Positions 52,506 to 60,913 of a stretch of DNA of 64,000 bases are shown one piece after another. A program made the position numbers and the translations under genes. Numbering within the stretch: position 1 is the stretch's first letter; each line of letters begins with the position of its first letter. Origin of the DNA: DATBHW01 sp035307385 (lineage in GTDB: Bacteria; Chloroflexota; Ktedonobacteria; Ktedonobacterales; DATBGS01); NCBI GenBank assembly GCA_035307385.1, contig DATGID010000136.1, positions 259,704-323,703 of the forward strand, read 5' to 3'. The notes under the pieces were generated by a model. That model did no database searches and was not told where the DNA came from. It worked only from the letters and a program-made list of their open reading frames with translations.

Positions 52506-53420
52506 ATGCACTACTCCTCTCGCTCCTTACTTCGCGCTGCCGCCGCGCTGCTGCTCGCGGCACTGGCGTTGGCCGCCTGCTCGCCGGGCGGTGGCTCCCA
52601 GACCGCCGCGCAGCCGACGAAACCCACCGCCCCAACACCTGGCGAGCCGGTTGGCTCTCGCCTGCCACCCTGGATGTTCGCCTGGTTTGCCCCCAACAGC
52701 GGCATCAGTCAATCGGTGAGCCTGGCCGATGCCTACGCCCAGGCAGGGAAAGTATTCCACAATAATTCAGGCACTCCCCTCACGCCCGCTGCTACTGACT
52801 GGCTGGCAAGCGGGCCAACCTTTGGCATGGCTGCCGTGCAGCTTGACCCCGCCGGAACCTATGTAGACCTGGTGACGGTGCAGGTTGATCCGAGCACCAA
52901 GACCTGGACCGGCTTCGGCGGCACCCTGTTGCCATTCGGCAATTGTGGCATAAGCGCCAGCGCCACCGATGGGCCGCTGACCTTTCCCTTGAAAGTCTGC
53001 CAGGGCGGCAACGGCGGCAAATATGCCACCGCCAGCAATCCGGACCGCTACGCCGATACCTTCTGGACGGCGGGCAAGAACGCCTTCATCCTCTATCGCT
53101 GGAACCCGATTGATCTGCGCCCCACACCTGACGCAACCTCGCTGAAGATTAGCGGTCATCCGGCCTGGATAACGACCCACCAGGCATATACCTCCATTGT
53201 CGTACAGATGAAAAGCAATGAAACGGTGCTCTTTTCTGGCACGGCCAGCCCGGCCACCATCCAGAAGCTGACGGAGGAGGCGCTGACTGATCTGGATAAG
53301 CTGGTGCCGCTGTTGGATGGACCACCGACGCCGCCAGGTATGCCGCCCACGCCTGGCCCATCGGCCACACCTGGCGGAACGAACCAGGCTAGCCCGGCAA
53401 CACCGCCGCCCACACCCTGA
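52506..53420 (+). CDS. secreted lipoprotein of unknown function
   Basis: 304 residues from ATG 52506. Signal peptide with lipobox LALAAC (Cys at about 25), Thr/Pro-rich linker, then a soluble domain (about 45-275) with no family I recognise and a Pro/Gly/Thr-rich tail (PPTPPGMPPTPGPSATPGG). The longer upstream frame runs into the crotonase gene and is not real. Anchored outside the cell membrane. Confidence 0.75.
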   Translation: MHYSSRSLLRAAAALLLAALALAACSPGGGSQTAAQPTKPTAPTPGEPVGSRLPPWMFAWFAPNSGISQSVSLADAYAQAGKVFHNNSGTPLTPAATDWLASGPTFGMAAVQLDPAGTYVDLVTVQVDPSTKTWTGFGGTLLPFGNCGISASATDGPLTFPLKVCQGGNGGKYATASNPDRYADTFWTAGKNAFILYRWNPIDLRPTPDATSLKISGHPAWITTHQAYTSIVVQMKSNETVLFSGTASPATIQKLTEEALTDLDKLVPLLDGPPTPPGMPPTPGPSATPGGTNQASPATPPPTP

Positions 53421-53438
53421 ACCTGATTGGAGCCAAGT

Positions 53439-53921
53439 ATGCTGGTCTATTTTGCTGGCCCGCTGTTTTCAGTAGGCGAACGCCAATTCAACGAACAACT
53501 GACGCACAAGATCGAGGCGCTGGGCTATGAGGTCTTCTTGCCGCAGCGCGACGGCGCGGAACGCGGCGCTCCGCCCTATGACACGATGACAGGCGAGGAA
53601 TGGAGCAAGGCCGTCTTCCAGCTTGATGCCGAGCGCGTCTTCGCCGCCGATGTGCTCCTGTTCATGCTGGATGGTCGCGTGCCCGATGAAGGCGCGTGCG
53701 TGGAGCTCGGCATCGCCTGGAGCCAGAAGACCTTGCAGCAGCCCCGCAAGCTGCTGATTGGCCTGCACACCGACCGGCGCGGAGCCTTCCCGGGCACGAA
53801 ACTCAACGCGATGATTCAGGGCGCGCTGGAATACGTGGCCCCCGACGAGCAAACCTTGCTGACGGCGCTTAAACATTACCAGGAGCGCGGCAGCCTGCCG
53901 GACACAGCGTCTGATGGATAG
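53439..53921 (+). CDS. nucleoside 2-deoxyribosyltransferase-like protein
   Basis: 160 residues from ATG 53439 (TTGGAG upstream). Family marks are MLVYFAGPLFSVGERQFNEQ, DAERVFAADVLLFMLDGRVP and DEGACVELGIAWSQ, giving the active-site Asp and Glu. It swaps or hydrolyses deoxyribosyl groups. The stop overlaps the next start by 8 bases. Confidence 0.85.
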   Translation: MLVYFAGPLFSVGERQFNEQLTHKIEALGYEVFLPQRDGAERGAPPYDTMTGEEWSKAVFQLDAERVFAADVLLFMLDGRVPDEGACVELGIAWSQKTLQQPRKLLIGLHTDRRGAFPGTKLNAMIQGALEYVAPDEQTLLTALKHYQERGSLPDTASDG

Positions 53922-54405
53922 CAAAGGCGAGCAGCCATCATTCCAATTCAAGCCGCTGCGCTGGGCGGATGCCTGGGCCATCGGCGGCTGGCGTTACGCC
54001 GCGCCCTACGACATATACAATCTGGAACGCGCGCCATTGCTTGCCTGGGTGCTGCTGCGCTGGCTGAACGAAACGATGGGGTACGAGGTGTACAGCGTTT
54101 GGAACAAAGCGGGCGAACTGGTAGGCATCTTCATGTTCACCAAAGCAGCCCAGGGCGGCGTGACGCTGGGGCTGGCGTTGCGGCCCGACCTCACCGGCAA
54201 GGGCATCGGGCTGGAGTTCGTGCGCGCGGGTGTGGCCTTCGCTAAACAGCGCTTTGCGCTGCAATACCTCCGGCTGGACGTGGCCGAGTTCAACCAGCGC
54301 GCCATCAAAGTCTACGAGCGAGCGGGCTTTCAGCTTGGGGAGCGTACGTTTCAGTGGAACAAGCGCGGCAAGCCATGGCATCGCGAGATGAAGCGCGAGC
54401 CATAG
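53914..54405 (+). CDS. GNAT N-acetyltransferase
   Basis: 163 residues. The acetyl-CoA loop is LRPDLTGKGIGLEFVRAGVA (R/Q-x-x-G-x-G) and the C-terminal part LDVAEFNQRAIKVYERAGF is canonical for RimI-like GNATs. Acceptor unknown. Overlaps the preceding gene, so translation is coupled. Confidence 0.9.
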   Translation: MDSKGEQPSFQFKPLRWADAWAIGGWRYAAPYDIYNLERAPLLAWVLLRWLNETMGYEVYSVWNKAGELVGIFMFTKAAQGGVTLGLALRPDLTGKGIGLEFVRAGVAFAKQRFALQYLRLDVAEFNQRAIKVYERAGFQLGERTFQWNKRGKPWHREMKREP

Positions 54406-54421
54406 GCGTGCCTGGTGGCAA

Positions 54422-54628
54422 TCATTCGGGCAGAATCACCCGCTGGGCCAGGCCGCGCCGAACCTCACGGCAGCGCCAGCAGCGGCAGAACAGCTTGAAG
54501 GACCAACTGACATCTTCGGCGTGGATGTCGTCATAAGCATGCGGCTGTACCTTTAGCCCGCGCCGCCGGTAAAGCTGGCACTTCGGGCAGGGACACCAAT
54601 CCTCTTCGATGAGATGGTCATCCAGCAT
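54422..54628 (-). CDS. 68-residue cysteine-rich protein
   Basis: ATG 54626-54628 follows AAAGGAGCGTGCG, a strong site. Two Cys clusters, WCPCPKCQLYRRRG near residue 12 and FCRCWRCREVRRG near 47, could bind one or two metals. Basic between clusters. It may be a small zinc protein; no family recognised. Convergent with the GNAT gene. Confidence 0.55.
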   Translation of the reverse strand: MLDDHLIEEDWCPCPKCQLYRRRGLKVQPHAYDDIHAEDVSWSFKLFCRCWRCREVRRGLAQRVILPE

Positions 54629-54644
54629 CGCACGCTCCTTTCCT

Positions 54645-54782
54645 CTACGGGCAGTGTAAACGAGCGTATAAGGGCACGGTGCGTTTGTACAGATCGCCTG
54701 CCGCTGCGGCCAGGGACAACACCCTGGCGAACCCATTGACCGTGTCGGTCTCGGTAAGCAGCAGACAAACATTCTCTGCCAT
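54645..54782 (-). CDS. 45-residue hypothetical protein
   Basis: ATG 54780-54782 is preceded by GGGGGG at suitable spacing. The sequence MAENVCLLLTETDTVNGFAR continues with an Ala-rich helix. It lies 16 bases upstream of the Cys-rich small gene, in the same direction, so they may form an operon. Weak candidate. Confidence 0.35.
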   Translation of the reverse strand: MAENVCLLLTETDTVNGFARVLSLAAAAGDLYKRTVPLYARLHCP

Positions 54783-54982
54783 AGGAGCAGCCCCCCTTTT
54801 TGTTCCTGCGTTCTTCGCCTGGAAGCTCTCCTCAACGTAGGAAATGCCCCAGCAATGTGCACCCAATTATAGCACCGGCTAGACAGCGCCAGTATACTGG
54901 TGCTGAAAGATGCTGCCCATCTCCGTGGAGGGTGTGAACGCTGGGGATGCCTCGCCTGGCCCACACCTGGAGCGGGCATAGA

Positions 54983-55630
54983 ATGAGGAATGAAATGCAA
55001 AACCCGACGTATCCTTACGTCCTGTCGTACCTGGGTTTGCGCAGATGTATTGGCATTATTGGCATCACGCTACCGTTCGTGCTGATCTTCGGCAAGTGGC
55101 TCTTTGAAGGCCCTGGCATCTTGCCTTCGATCAGCGCCTACTATTACAGCGTGATGCGCGACGTGTTTGTTGGCAGCCTGTGTGCTGTCGGGGTTTTTCT
55201 GCTTTCCTATCGTTTTGATCTGCTGAGCGACATTGCGGGCGATGTGGCCGGCATCGCCGCGATTGGCGCGGCCTTCTTTCCAACACCCCCGGCTGCGGGC
55301 GCGACACAGCACCAAATCATGATCGGATACGCGCATTCTATCTTCACCGCGCTCTTTTTTGCAGCGCTGGCGTTCTTCGCGCTCGTGCTCTTTCCGCGCC
55401 TGGACCCCGGGAAGCAACTCACGGAGCAAAAGAAAGCAAGAAACGCCATCTATCGGGCGTGTGGCATCGTGATACTCGTCTGCATTGCGCTGTCGATTGC
55501 TGACCTCTTCCTGCACAGCGTCCAATGGCTGCAAGCGCTTAATCCTGGCTTCTGGTTGGAAACGCTCGCCATCCTGGTATTTGGCCTTGCCTGGTTCATC
55601 AAAGGAAAGACGATTCTACAAGATGAATAG
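54983..55630 (+). CDS. six-helix membrane protein, weakly DUF998-like
   Basis: 215 residues; ATG 54995 with GAGGAATGAA is the better-supported alternative start. Six hydrophobic segments. The stretch SISAYYYSVMRDVFVGSLCA and GIAAIGAAFFPTPPA are conserved-looking loops. Function unknown; DUF998-type membrane proteins have a similar layout. Confidence 0.6.
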   Translation: MRNEMQNPTYPYVLSYLGLRRCIGIIGITLPFVLIFGKWLFEGPGILPSISAYYYSVMRDVFVGSLCAVGVFLLSYRFDLLSDIAGDVAGIAAIGAAFFPTPPAAGATQHQIMIGYAHSIFTALFFAALAFFALVLFPRLDPGKQLTEQKKARNAIYRACGIVILVCIALSIADLFLHSVQWLQALNPGFWLETLAILVFGLAWFIKGKTILQDE

Positions 55631-55643
55631 GCAGGCATGCTGC

Positions 55644-55829
55644 CTAGAGAACGCTGGAAAAGAGGCCAATGAGCAGCCCCAGCAAGATGAACGCTGCTCC
55701 GACGTAGAAGGAGAGAGGAAAGATAGTGTTATTGACTTGAAAGGGTCCATTCTGCACGAGGAAGAACCCTCCGGCAAGGACGAAAAGAAATGCCAGCAGA
55801 AAGCCCTTCAAAGCTTTTCCTTTGATCAT
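55644..55829 (-). CDS. 61-residue two-helix membrane protein
   Basis: ATG 55827-55829 follows AAGGAGAGACATC. Two hydrophobic helices, GFLLAFLFVLAGGFFLV and FYVGAAFILLGLLIGLF, joined by QNGPFQVNNTIFPLS. Small membrane protein of unknown function. A 9-bp tandem repeat starts 18 bases upstream of its ATG. Confidence 0.65.
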   Translation of the reverse strand: MIKGKALKGFLLAFLFVLAGGFFLVQNGPFQVNNTIFPLSFYVGAAFILLGLLIGLFSSVL

Positions 55830-55846
55830 GATGTCTCTCCTTACTT

Positions 55847-55954
55847 GTTACACTCGCTACAGTTGCTACAGGGGATACCTCTTGCTCAAACGTCCACACT
55901 GTCCACAGAGTCCACAATCTGCACAGTGTTTACATTGTTTACAACGTTTACGGC
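55847..55954. repeat. twelve 9-bp degenerate tandem repeats
   Basis: From 55847 the sequence falls into twelve 9-base units in perfect phase. Examples are GTTACACTC, GCTACAGTT, GCTACAGGG, GTCCACACT, GTCCACAGA, GTCCACAAT, GTTTACATT and GTTTACAAC. Consensus G-N-N-Y/T-A-C-A-N-N. The array sits in the leader of the 61-residue membrane protein. Confidence 0.7.
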
Positions 55955-56101
55955 TGAGTATGACGGTGAGTTACGCCTCTTCCTCGTTGTCCATCCCTTC
56001 ATCGTCTAGCCCTGGCGCGGGGAGCTCGTTCCAATCCCAGGAGTCAGATGGTGATGGCCCTGGTCATCCGAAGCAGCAGGGGTGAGCGTTTCAGACTCCC
56101 C

Positions 56102-56130
56102 TTGACACGTCCCCATCCCTGTGCTAGACT
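56102..56130 (+). promoter_or_regulatory. promoter of tRNA-Leu
   Basis: TTGACA (56102-56107), 17-base spacer, TAGACT (56125-56130), 11 bases before the tRNA 5' end. Near-consensus, as expected for a stable RNA promoter. Confidence 0.8.
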
Positions 56131-56141
56131 ACCCTCAGCGC

Positions 56142-56181
56142 GCCGGGGTGGCGGAATGGTAGACGCGGCGGTCTCAAAAAC
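56142..56181 (+). tRNA. tRNA-Leu(CAA), 5' half only (probable attL)
   Basis: GCCGGGG (acceptor 5'), TG, D-arm GCG...CGC with GAATGGTAGA, G26, anticodon stem GCGGT and loop CTCAAAA with anticodon CAA, then AC. After position 40 the sequence diverges (TCTTCCTTT): the 3' anticodon stem, variable arm, T-arm and acceptor 3' strand are missing. The break right after the anticodon loop is a classic tyrosine-integrase attachment point. A second copy of the core GTCTCAAAAAC was not found in the window. Confidence 0.82.
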
Positions 56182-56357
56182 TCTTCCTTTGCTAATCGCA
56201 TTTCCCACACACCCCCAGCAAAGACCCCTCTCTAGCAGTGGCGTAATCACTTGACGCCTGGATTTTTCAGCCCTTCATCATGCAGAGACTTTTATCCTCA
56301 AAGCACTCCCTGACTCCAAAAGTCTTCACTGAAACCCCTCCTCAGCAGGCAGCATTT

Positions 56358-57836
56358 TTAGAGTATATACCGTCTGCCACGTCTCTTTCCAAGAGTTCTC
56401 AGCGCGCCTCGCATAACCAGCGCCTCTAAATCACGCAGCGCGGTCCTATCCGAGACGCCCGTCAGTTCGCGGTACTGCTGATTGGTAATGCTGCCATGCT
56501 CATGCACGTAGCGCAGCCCAAGCGCCTGCCGTTCCTGGTCACTGAGCGCTAGAGCCTCAGCAGGCATCTTCTCACTCTCTTGTGAGCGAGAAGAGGGAGC
56601 AGAAGTGTGGCCTGTATCAATCAGTGCAGCTTGAGGGCTGGACATCTCGCGCTTCAGGAAGGTGACGATAAATTCGCCTTGCTCCCGAAACTGCGGGGAA
56701 GGAAGCCCCAACTCCGATGACTGCTGAAGCATGAAGCGAATCCCTGTTCCCGCACGCTCCATGTATCCACCTGGAAGATCACGAAGCACCATGGCAAGCA
56801 CCGGATTGCGTGGCTTAGAGCGTGCCTGGCCGCGCTGAAGGTCTTCCAGACGCAGACCTGGGAGAAGCACCCCAGGATTGCGAATCTCGATACGGTCCGG
56901 GTAATAGAAGATACGCACGGCCTCGCTCTGCAAGCTATAATCTCGATGAACAACGGCGTTGACTACTGCCTCACGCAAGGCTTCTAAGGGGTAGTCTGGT
57001 TCATCCAGGCGATGGAACCCTTCGATACGCGCAGCAACCGGGACATGCTGAAGAAAGAAGGCTTCAGCCTGGTCAATCTGCTGGGCAATGGTGCCGCGAA
57101 GAATGCGGCGGTCAGCATACCGATGCAGCCCAAGCGGGTCCCGATAGAGAATGCAAACCACTTCCGTTTGGAGCAATAGGTCCTGCGGTTTGCGACCAAA
57201 TAGGAGCAGCCCGGCATTGGTTGGACGGATGACGGATTGCTCTTGCTCTTCCACCGCCAGCGCACAGCCCAAATTGAGGAGAACTTCCTGGTGGTTAGCA
57301 AGACGACCGGCGTGCTGGCTGCGTGGTGATCGCTGTGCTATATACTGCTCAACCAGCCGCATATCCAGGTCAGCCAGGGTAGCGCGCTGTGCCGGTTGAG
57401 TCTCCCAGGCTAAGAGGCCACGCTGGTAGAGCAGATGAGCAAGCTCGCTCAGTTCGAGGGGCACCGTATGCGTGCCTCTTCGCATGTAGAACGTTCCCCC
57501 TGCCTGGTAAATAGGCCCATCGCTTGGAGGAACCACTGCGACGATGAGATACTTCTCCTGATAGACCAGTTCCTGCGGCTGCGGAGGCGTGAAAGATACA
57601 GGCGGCTTGCAAAGTCGGGCCGCTTGTAAGAGTGCGTCTATGGCCTCTTGGGGCCGTTTGAGTCCTACGACCTCCCAACTTTCATCTGCTACCCCCAGGA
57701 CTATCACACCACCGCTTGCATTCGCTAATCCGCACAGACGGACAGCTAGCTCGGCCAGGCGCGGCGGGGATGCTTTATATTCAACCGTTTGTGTTTCGCC
57801 ACGCTGAAGAAGAGCCTCCAACTCTGCTATATCCAT
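56358..57836 (-). CDS. Schlafen/AlbA_2 ATP-binding regulator
   Basis: 492 residues from ATG 57834-57836 with GGGAGCATATC. AlbA_2 domain at 1-125 (ETQTVEYKASPPRLAELAVR, ANASGGVIVLGVADE), a HATPase_c_4-like domain at about 270-395 (ALREAVVNAVVHRDYSLQSE, AGTGIRFMLQQ) and a C-terminal winged helix (about 440-492, NQQYRELTGVSDRTALRDLE). Such proteins are common regulators on mobile elements and some act in defence. It lies next to the tRNA junction. Confidence 0.85.
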   Translation of the reverse strand: MDIAELEALLQRGETQTVEYKASPPRLAELAVRLCGLANASGGVIVLGVADESWEVVGLKRPQEAIDALLQAARLCKPPVSFTPPQPQELVYQEKYLIVAVVPPSDGPIYQAGGTFYMRRGTHTVPLELSELAHLLYQRGLLAWETQPAQRATLADLDMRLVEQYIAQRSPRSQHAGRLANHQEVLLNLGCALAVEEQEQSVIRPTNAGLLLFGRKPQDLLLQTEVVCILYRDPLGLHRYADRRILRGTIAQQIDQAEAFFLQHVPVAARIEGFHRLDEPDYPLEALREAVVNAVVHRDYSLQSEAVRIFYYPDRIEIRNPGVLLPGLRLEDLQRGQARSKPRNPVLAMVLRDLPGGYMERAGTGIRFMLQQSSELGLPSPQFREQGEFIVTFLKREMSSPQAALIDTGHTSAPSSRSQESEKMPAEALALSDQERQALGLRYVHEHGSITNQQYRELTGVSDRTALRDLEALVMRGALRTLGKRRGRRYIL

Positions 57837-57891
57837 GATATGCTCCCAAAACCACAAGAGACAGCTTTACCAGGGCAAAGCGAAGCGCGAA

Positions 57892-57988
57892 ATCCGCCAA
57901 CTCAGCAGGAGAAATCCGCCATATTCCGCCAACTCAACCGGAGAAATCCGCCACAATCGGCCATAATCCGCCAATTCAGCAGGAGAAA
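57892..57988. repeat. iteron-like direct repeats upstream of the AlbA regulator
   Basis: Three 23-bp copies of TCCGCCAAYTCARCMGGAG with flanks start at 57892, 57924 and 57966. Two further half units TCCGCCA start at 57915 and 57947. The five TCCGCC cores are spaced 22, 10, 22 and 20 bases. The block lies between the regulator start and the integrase stop. Candidate binding sites for the regulator, Rep or the integrase arm domain. Confidence 0.7.
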
Positions 57989-58038
57989 CTCGTCAGCGAC
58001 CAGACGTAATACGAGAGACAGCGGCCTCATCATACCAG

Positions 58039-59043
58039 CTAATCACCTGCCTCCCGTGACTTCTTTCCTTGAAAGCCACGCCAATGCCCGCGTTTTCTCT
58101 TGCCAATGTCCAGTGATTCAAGCGGCGATAAATCAGCCTGTCCTTGCCGTGCTTCTGCTGCCTGGACATCCTTTAGATAAATCTGGGTCACCTCAACGCC
58201 GGTATGCCCCATCAGGCGCGAGAGCTTGTACACGTCCCCGCCTTTTGCCAGATAGGTCCGAGCAAACGTATGACGGAACACATGCGGCGAGACGCGCACA
58301 CCATTCAGCCCTGCCCGGCTTCGAATCTCGGCAAGAATATCATCAACCGTTTCCACTGCTAACGGTAGACCTCGATAACTCAGCAGCAATTGCTGCTGGG
58401 CTGAATCGACAGGCTTACGATAGAGGCGGACATACTTCCAGAGATACTTGCTGAGTATCGGACTGATCCCTATTTCGCGCTGCTTTGACCCCTTGCCGGT
58501 CACAACGATGTAATCCTCATGAACATCCCTCAGCTTCAACCCACACAACTCCGAGACTCGTACCCCTGTATCCAACAGCAAGAGCAGAATCAACTGGTCA
58601 CGAAAGCCTATGGCTGTTGTAGAGTCACAGGCTCCCATCAATGCCTCAATCTGCTCGACTGAAAGCGTTGGAATCAGATAGCGTGGCAACTTGGGACGGG
58701 CTAAGCGCGCCGAGGGGTCTTTTTCAAGCAATCCTTCTGCTACGCACCAGCGAAATAAGGTCTTCATCGTTTGTGTGTAGCCCTTGAGGGTGAACGCTGA
58801 AACCTTTCTTCCACTCAGCGTAGGCTTTTTCGGATTGTTGGCATGAGCATCTGTTTGCTGTACCTGCTGCACAAACGTCCTCAAGTGTAGGGTTGTTACG
58901 CGCTCTAAACTGACAACCTTCTGCTCCTGCAACCAATCTGCCAGATAGGAAAGCTTCTGGCGATACCACTCGATGGTTCGCTCAGAAAGTCCGCGCACCT
59001 GGCAATCAAGTAAGAACCCCTCAACAGCCTCATGTACCTGCAT
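58039..59043 (-). CDS. int: tyrosine recombinase (XerC/D-like integrase)
   Basis: 334 residues. N-terminal SAM-like core-binding domain (1-110) and catalytic domain with all key residues: R162 (DTGVRVSEL), K186 region (GKGSKQRE), H254 and R257 (PHVFRHTFAR), H280 (LMGHTGV) and Y289 (TQIYLKD). It catalyses integration at, and excision from, the tRNA-Leu anticodon region. It starts 12 bases after the rep gene, so both share a transcript. No excisionase gene is obvious. Confidence 0.93.
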   Translation of the reverse strand: MQVHEAVEGFLLDCQVRGLSERTIEWYRQKLSYLADWLQEQKVVSLERVTTLHLRTFVQQVQQTDAHANNPKKPTLSGRKVSAFTLKGYTQTMKTLFRWCVAEGLLEKDPSARLARPKLPRYLIPTLSVEQIEALMGACDSTTAIGFRDQLILLLLLDTGVRVSELCGLKLRDVHEDYIVVTGKGSKQREIGISPILSKYLWKYVRLYRKPVDSAQQQLLLSYRGLPLAVETVDDILAEIRSRAGLNGVRVSPHVFRHTFARTYLAKGGDVYKLSRLMGHTGVEVTQIYLKDVQAAEARQGQADLSPLESLDIGKRKRGHWRGFQGKKSREAGD

Positions 59044-59055
59044 AGACTTGCCTCC

Positions 59056-60288
59056 CTATGCTGCTGTCTGCTTTGGTCGCACCAGCCCAAACCGCTGGCG
59101 CTTGTCCCGCACTATCGATGAGAACGCTTGCTCTCGTTCTGCGTAATACTGTTCGGCTCGCTCACAGAACCAGCCCAGCACCACTGAGATGTCTACCTGG
59201 TCGTCGGCAAAGCGCCCGCCGAGCCAGGCCGCCGAGGAAGAGAGATAGCCAGCCACTGTTGCTACCGCCCGGTCCAGATAGAACTGCCGCTTGCGCACGC
59301 GCACCAACAAGCAGGATGGCAGCGCGCCGAAGTCAGCGGCCTGGATGACCTGCCAAAGCGGATGCACGGGCCAGCGTGAGCGGTTCACATCGGAGGTTGG
59401 GATACAGTAGCGCAGCCATTCCGTCGTGCTGTAGCACCACAGGTCGCCCAACCGGTCCAGCAAGTCATAATGGTTTAGCTCTTCCCCATCGACCAGGCCG
59501 AAAGCTCGCAAGAACTCGCGCTTGTACCGAAACTCCAGGCGGCACACGGGAGCTTGCCCATCCCAGCCATTGGCTTGCCACAGATCAAAGAACCAGATTT
59601 TACCGCTCTTCTGTTTGATCTCCAATACCTTGTCGTAGATCGTGCAGCTATGAGGCGCACCCCGCGAGAGCGCGTAGCCCGTCGCTTTGCGACACCACTG
59701 CTGCACCTCTCCAGAGGGAAGGGCCGTCTTTTCCTCGCCCTCTTCAGGCATCTCTTTGACTCGTCGCCGCGAACGACCCACCAGACCTACTTCGCTGAGC
59801 ATCCCTGGCGTGAGTCCGGCCACATCGACACAGACATGCACATCTGAAGGGCTGATGTGGACATGCTCACCAAACAACACGCGCAGAAAATGGTCTACTG
59901 AAGAAACGGCATCAGTAGCGCCCACCTGCCAGAGATATTCTGAGGCCACCTGCGCGCGACACATCGGGGCATATTCCCCCAGACCCACATCCAACATGAG
60001 GTAATCGCAGCGTAGTACCCAACGCCAGAAGCCTTTGCCTGCGCCGTAGGGTTCGACATACAACGTCTGCCCCGCAAACGACCAGGAGGAAGGCACCGAC
60101 TCTTTGACCTGCTGCGCAAGTTCCTTGAGCCGGTCCAGCTCTGCTGCCATCCCTTCATCAAGTGTCCCTTTGACCGACAACCACAAGGTATCTATCCCCG
60201 CCAGCACAATCTTTAGCCCCGCTGGCACAGTCACCGCTGGTGCGTCTTGTCCTTTGCGCCGTCCCTGGCGTGATCTATGCTCACCCAT
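59056..60288 (-). CDS. replication-initiation-factor-like protein (Rep_trans/MobT type)
   Basis: 410 residues from ATG 60286-60288 with GGAGGTGA; the frame is open further without homology. Features include IDTLWLSVKGTLDEGM at the N-terminus, DVHVCVDVAGLTPGM, CTIYDKVLEIKQKSGK and CRLEFRYKREFLRAFGL, which match my memory of rolling-circle initiators of the Rep_trans family. The nicking Tyr is not certain. It would replicate the excised circle or nick it. A 625-bp non-coding stretch lies just upstream. Confidence 0.62.
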   Translation of the reverse strand: MGEHRSRQGRRKGQDAPAVTVPAGLKIVLAGIDTLWLSVKGTLDEGMAAELDRLKELAQQVKESVPSSWSFAGQTLYVEPYGAGKGFWRWVLRCDYLMLDVGLGEYAPMCRAQVASEYLWQVGATDAVSSVDHFLRVLFGEHVHISPSDVHVCVDVAGLTPGMLSEVGLVGRSRRRVKEMPEEGEEKTALPSGEVQQWCRKATGYALSRGAPHSCTIYDKVLEIKQKSGKIWFFDLWQANGWDGQAPVCRLEFRYKREFLRAFGLVDGEELNHYDLLDRLGDLWCYSTTEWLRYCIPTSDVNRSRWPVHPLWQVIQAADFGALPSCLLVRVRKRQFYLDRAVATVAGYLSSSAAWLGGRFADDQVDISVVLGWFCERAEQYYAEREQAFSSIVRDKRQRFGLVRPKQTAA

Positions 60289-60502
60289 CGTCTCACCTCC
60301 TTTTCCGTATATAGAGGGGTCCGTGTTACTTGTTTGGCCCCAAAGCCAGCTACTAGCCTTCTCAGCTTTCACCATCGACGCCAATACAGGACACTACCAA
60401 GCATCCTGCCGAGGGCGCTGCCCCAGAACCCCAGTACGGGGTGTCTGCATCAGGGGGCATGAGCAACTAAAGGCACCCCATTTTTCTAGCGGCTGCGCTC
60501 CT

Positions 60503-60615
60503 CCTTTGACCTCATGTGCTTTGACGGCTGCGCCGACGACGCCGAAGGGACAGACCGCAGACCGCAGCCTTCCCTCCGGCGTCGTCGCTGCGCTAGCCTA
60601 GCACATGGTTCAAGG
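60503..60615. repeat. nested inverted repeats upstream of rep (candidate origin)
   Basis: Inner arms GACGACGCCGAAGGGA (60535-60550) and TCCCTCCGGCGTCGTC (60571-60586) pair 15 of 16. Their loop contains AGACCGC twice. Outer arms CATGTGCT (60513-60520) and AGCACATG (60600-60607) extend the fold, with imperfect pairing of CCTTTGACC and its flank. A large cruciform just before rep is what a double-strand origin would look like. Could also be a terminator for traB. Confidence 0.5.
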
Positions 60616-60862
60616 AGTTCTCGCTCGCTGAAAAATGGGGCTGATGAAGCAGGCCAACTGGTTACGTACCTCTGAGCGCCTCAGGGAAACCCGCAGAGCC
60701 GCCCACCTGATATAGCGCTCCATGATGCCCTGCTGATGGCTACATTCCAGGCACCCTATGGAGCAGGAGACACAACAGAAGCCGGTTCCAGCCAAACGGT
60801 GAAGATCAATTTTGAGGAGCGTCACTGTCCAAAAACAGAAAAAGAGAGAAAGAGAAAAAGCA

Positions 60863-60904
60863 TCAATTGACGATGCGCTGCTTGGGGCAGCGCACGTCAA
60901 TTGA
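60863..60904 (-). terminator. strong hairpin after traB
   Basis: TCAATTGACGATGCGCTGC pairs with GCAGCGCACGTCAATTGA around a 5-base loop, with one bulged base. It starts 10 bases after the translocase stop. Read leftward, a CTTTTTCTC tract follows. Terminator or second origin structure. The rest of 60289-60913 shows no convincing gene. Confidence 0.6.
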
Positions 60905-60913
60905 CGCCCCCGT

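Noticed and set aside
55729..55954. Cys-rich or VN/VD-repeat peptides encoded by the 9-bp repeats
   Set aside because: 9-base periodicity makes all frames look repetitive; the CxxC frame has no start and the other lacks an SD.
56142..56357. Group I intron in tRNA-Leu
   Set aside because: Known tRNA-Leu introns split the anticodon after its first bases; here the loop continues past the anticodon to position 40 and no intron core or 3' exon follows within several kb.
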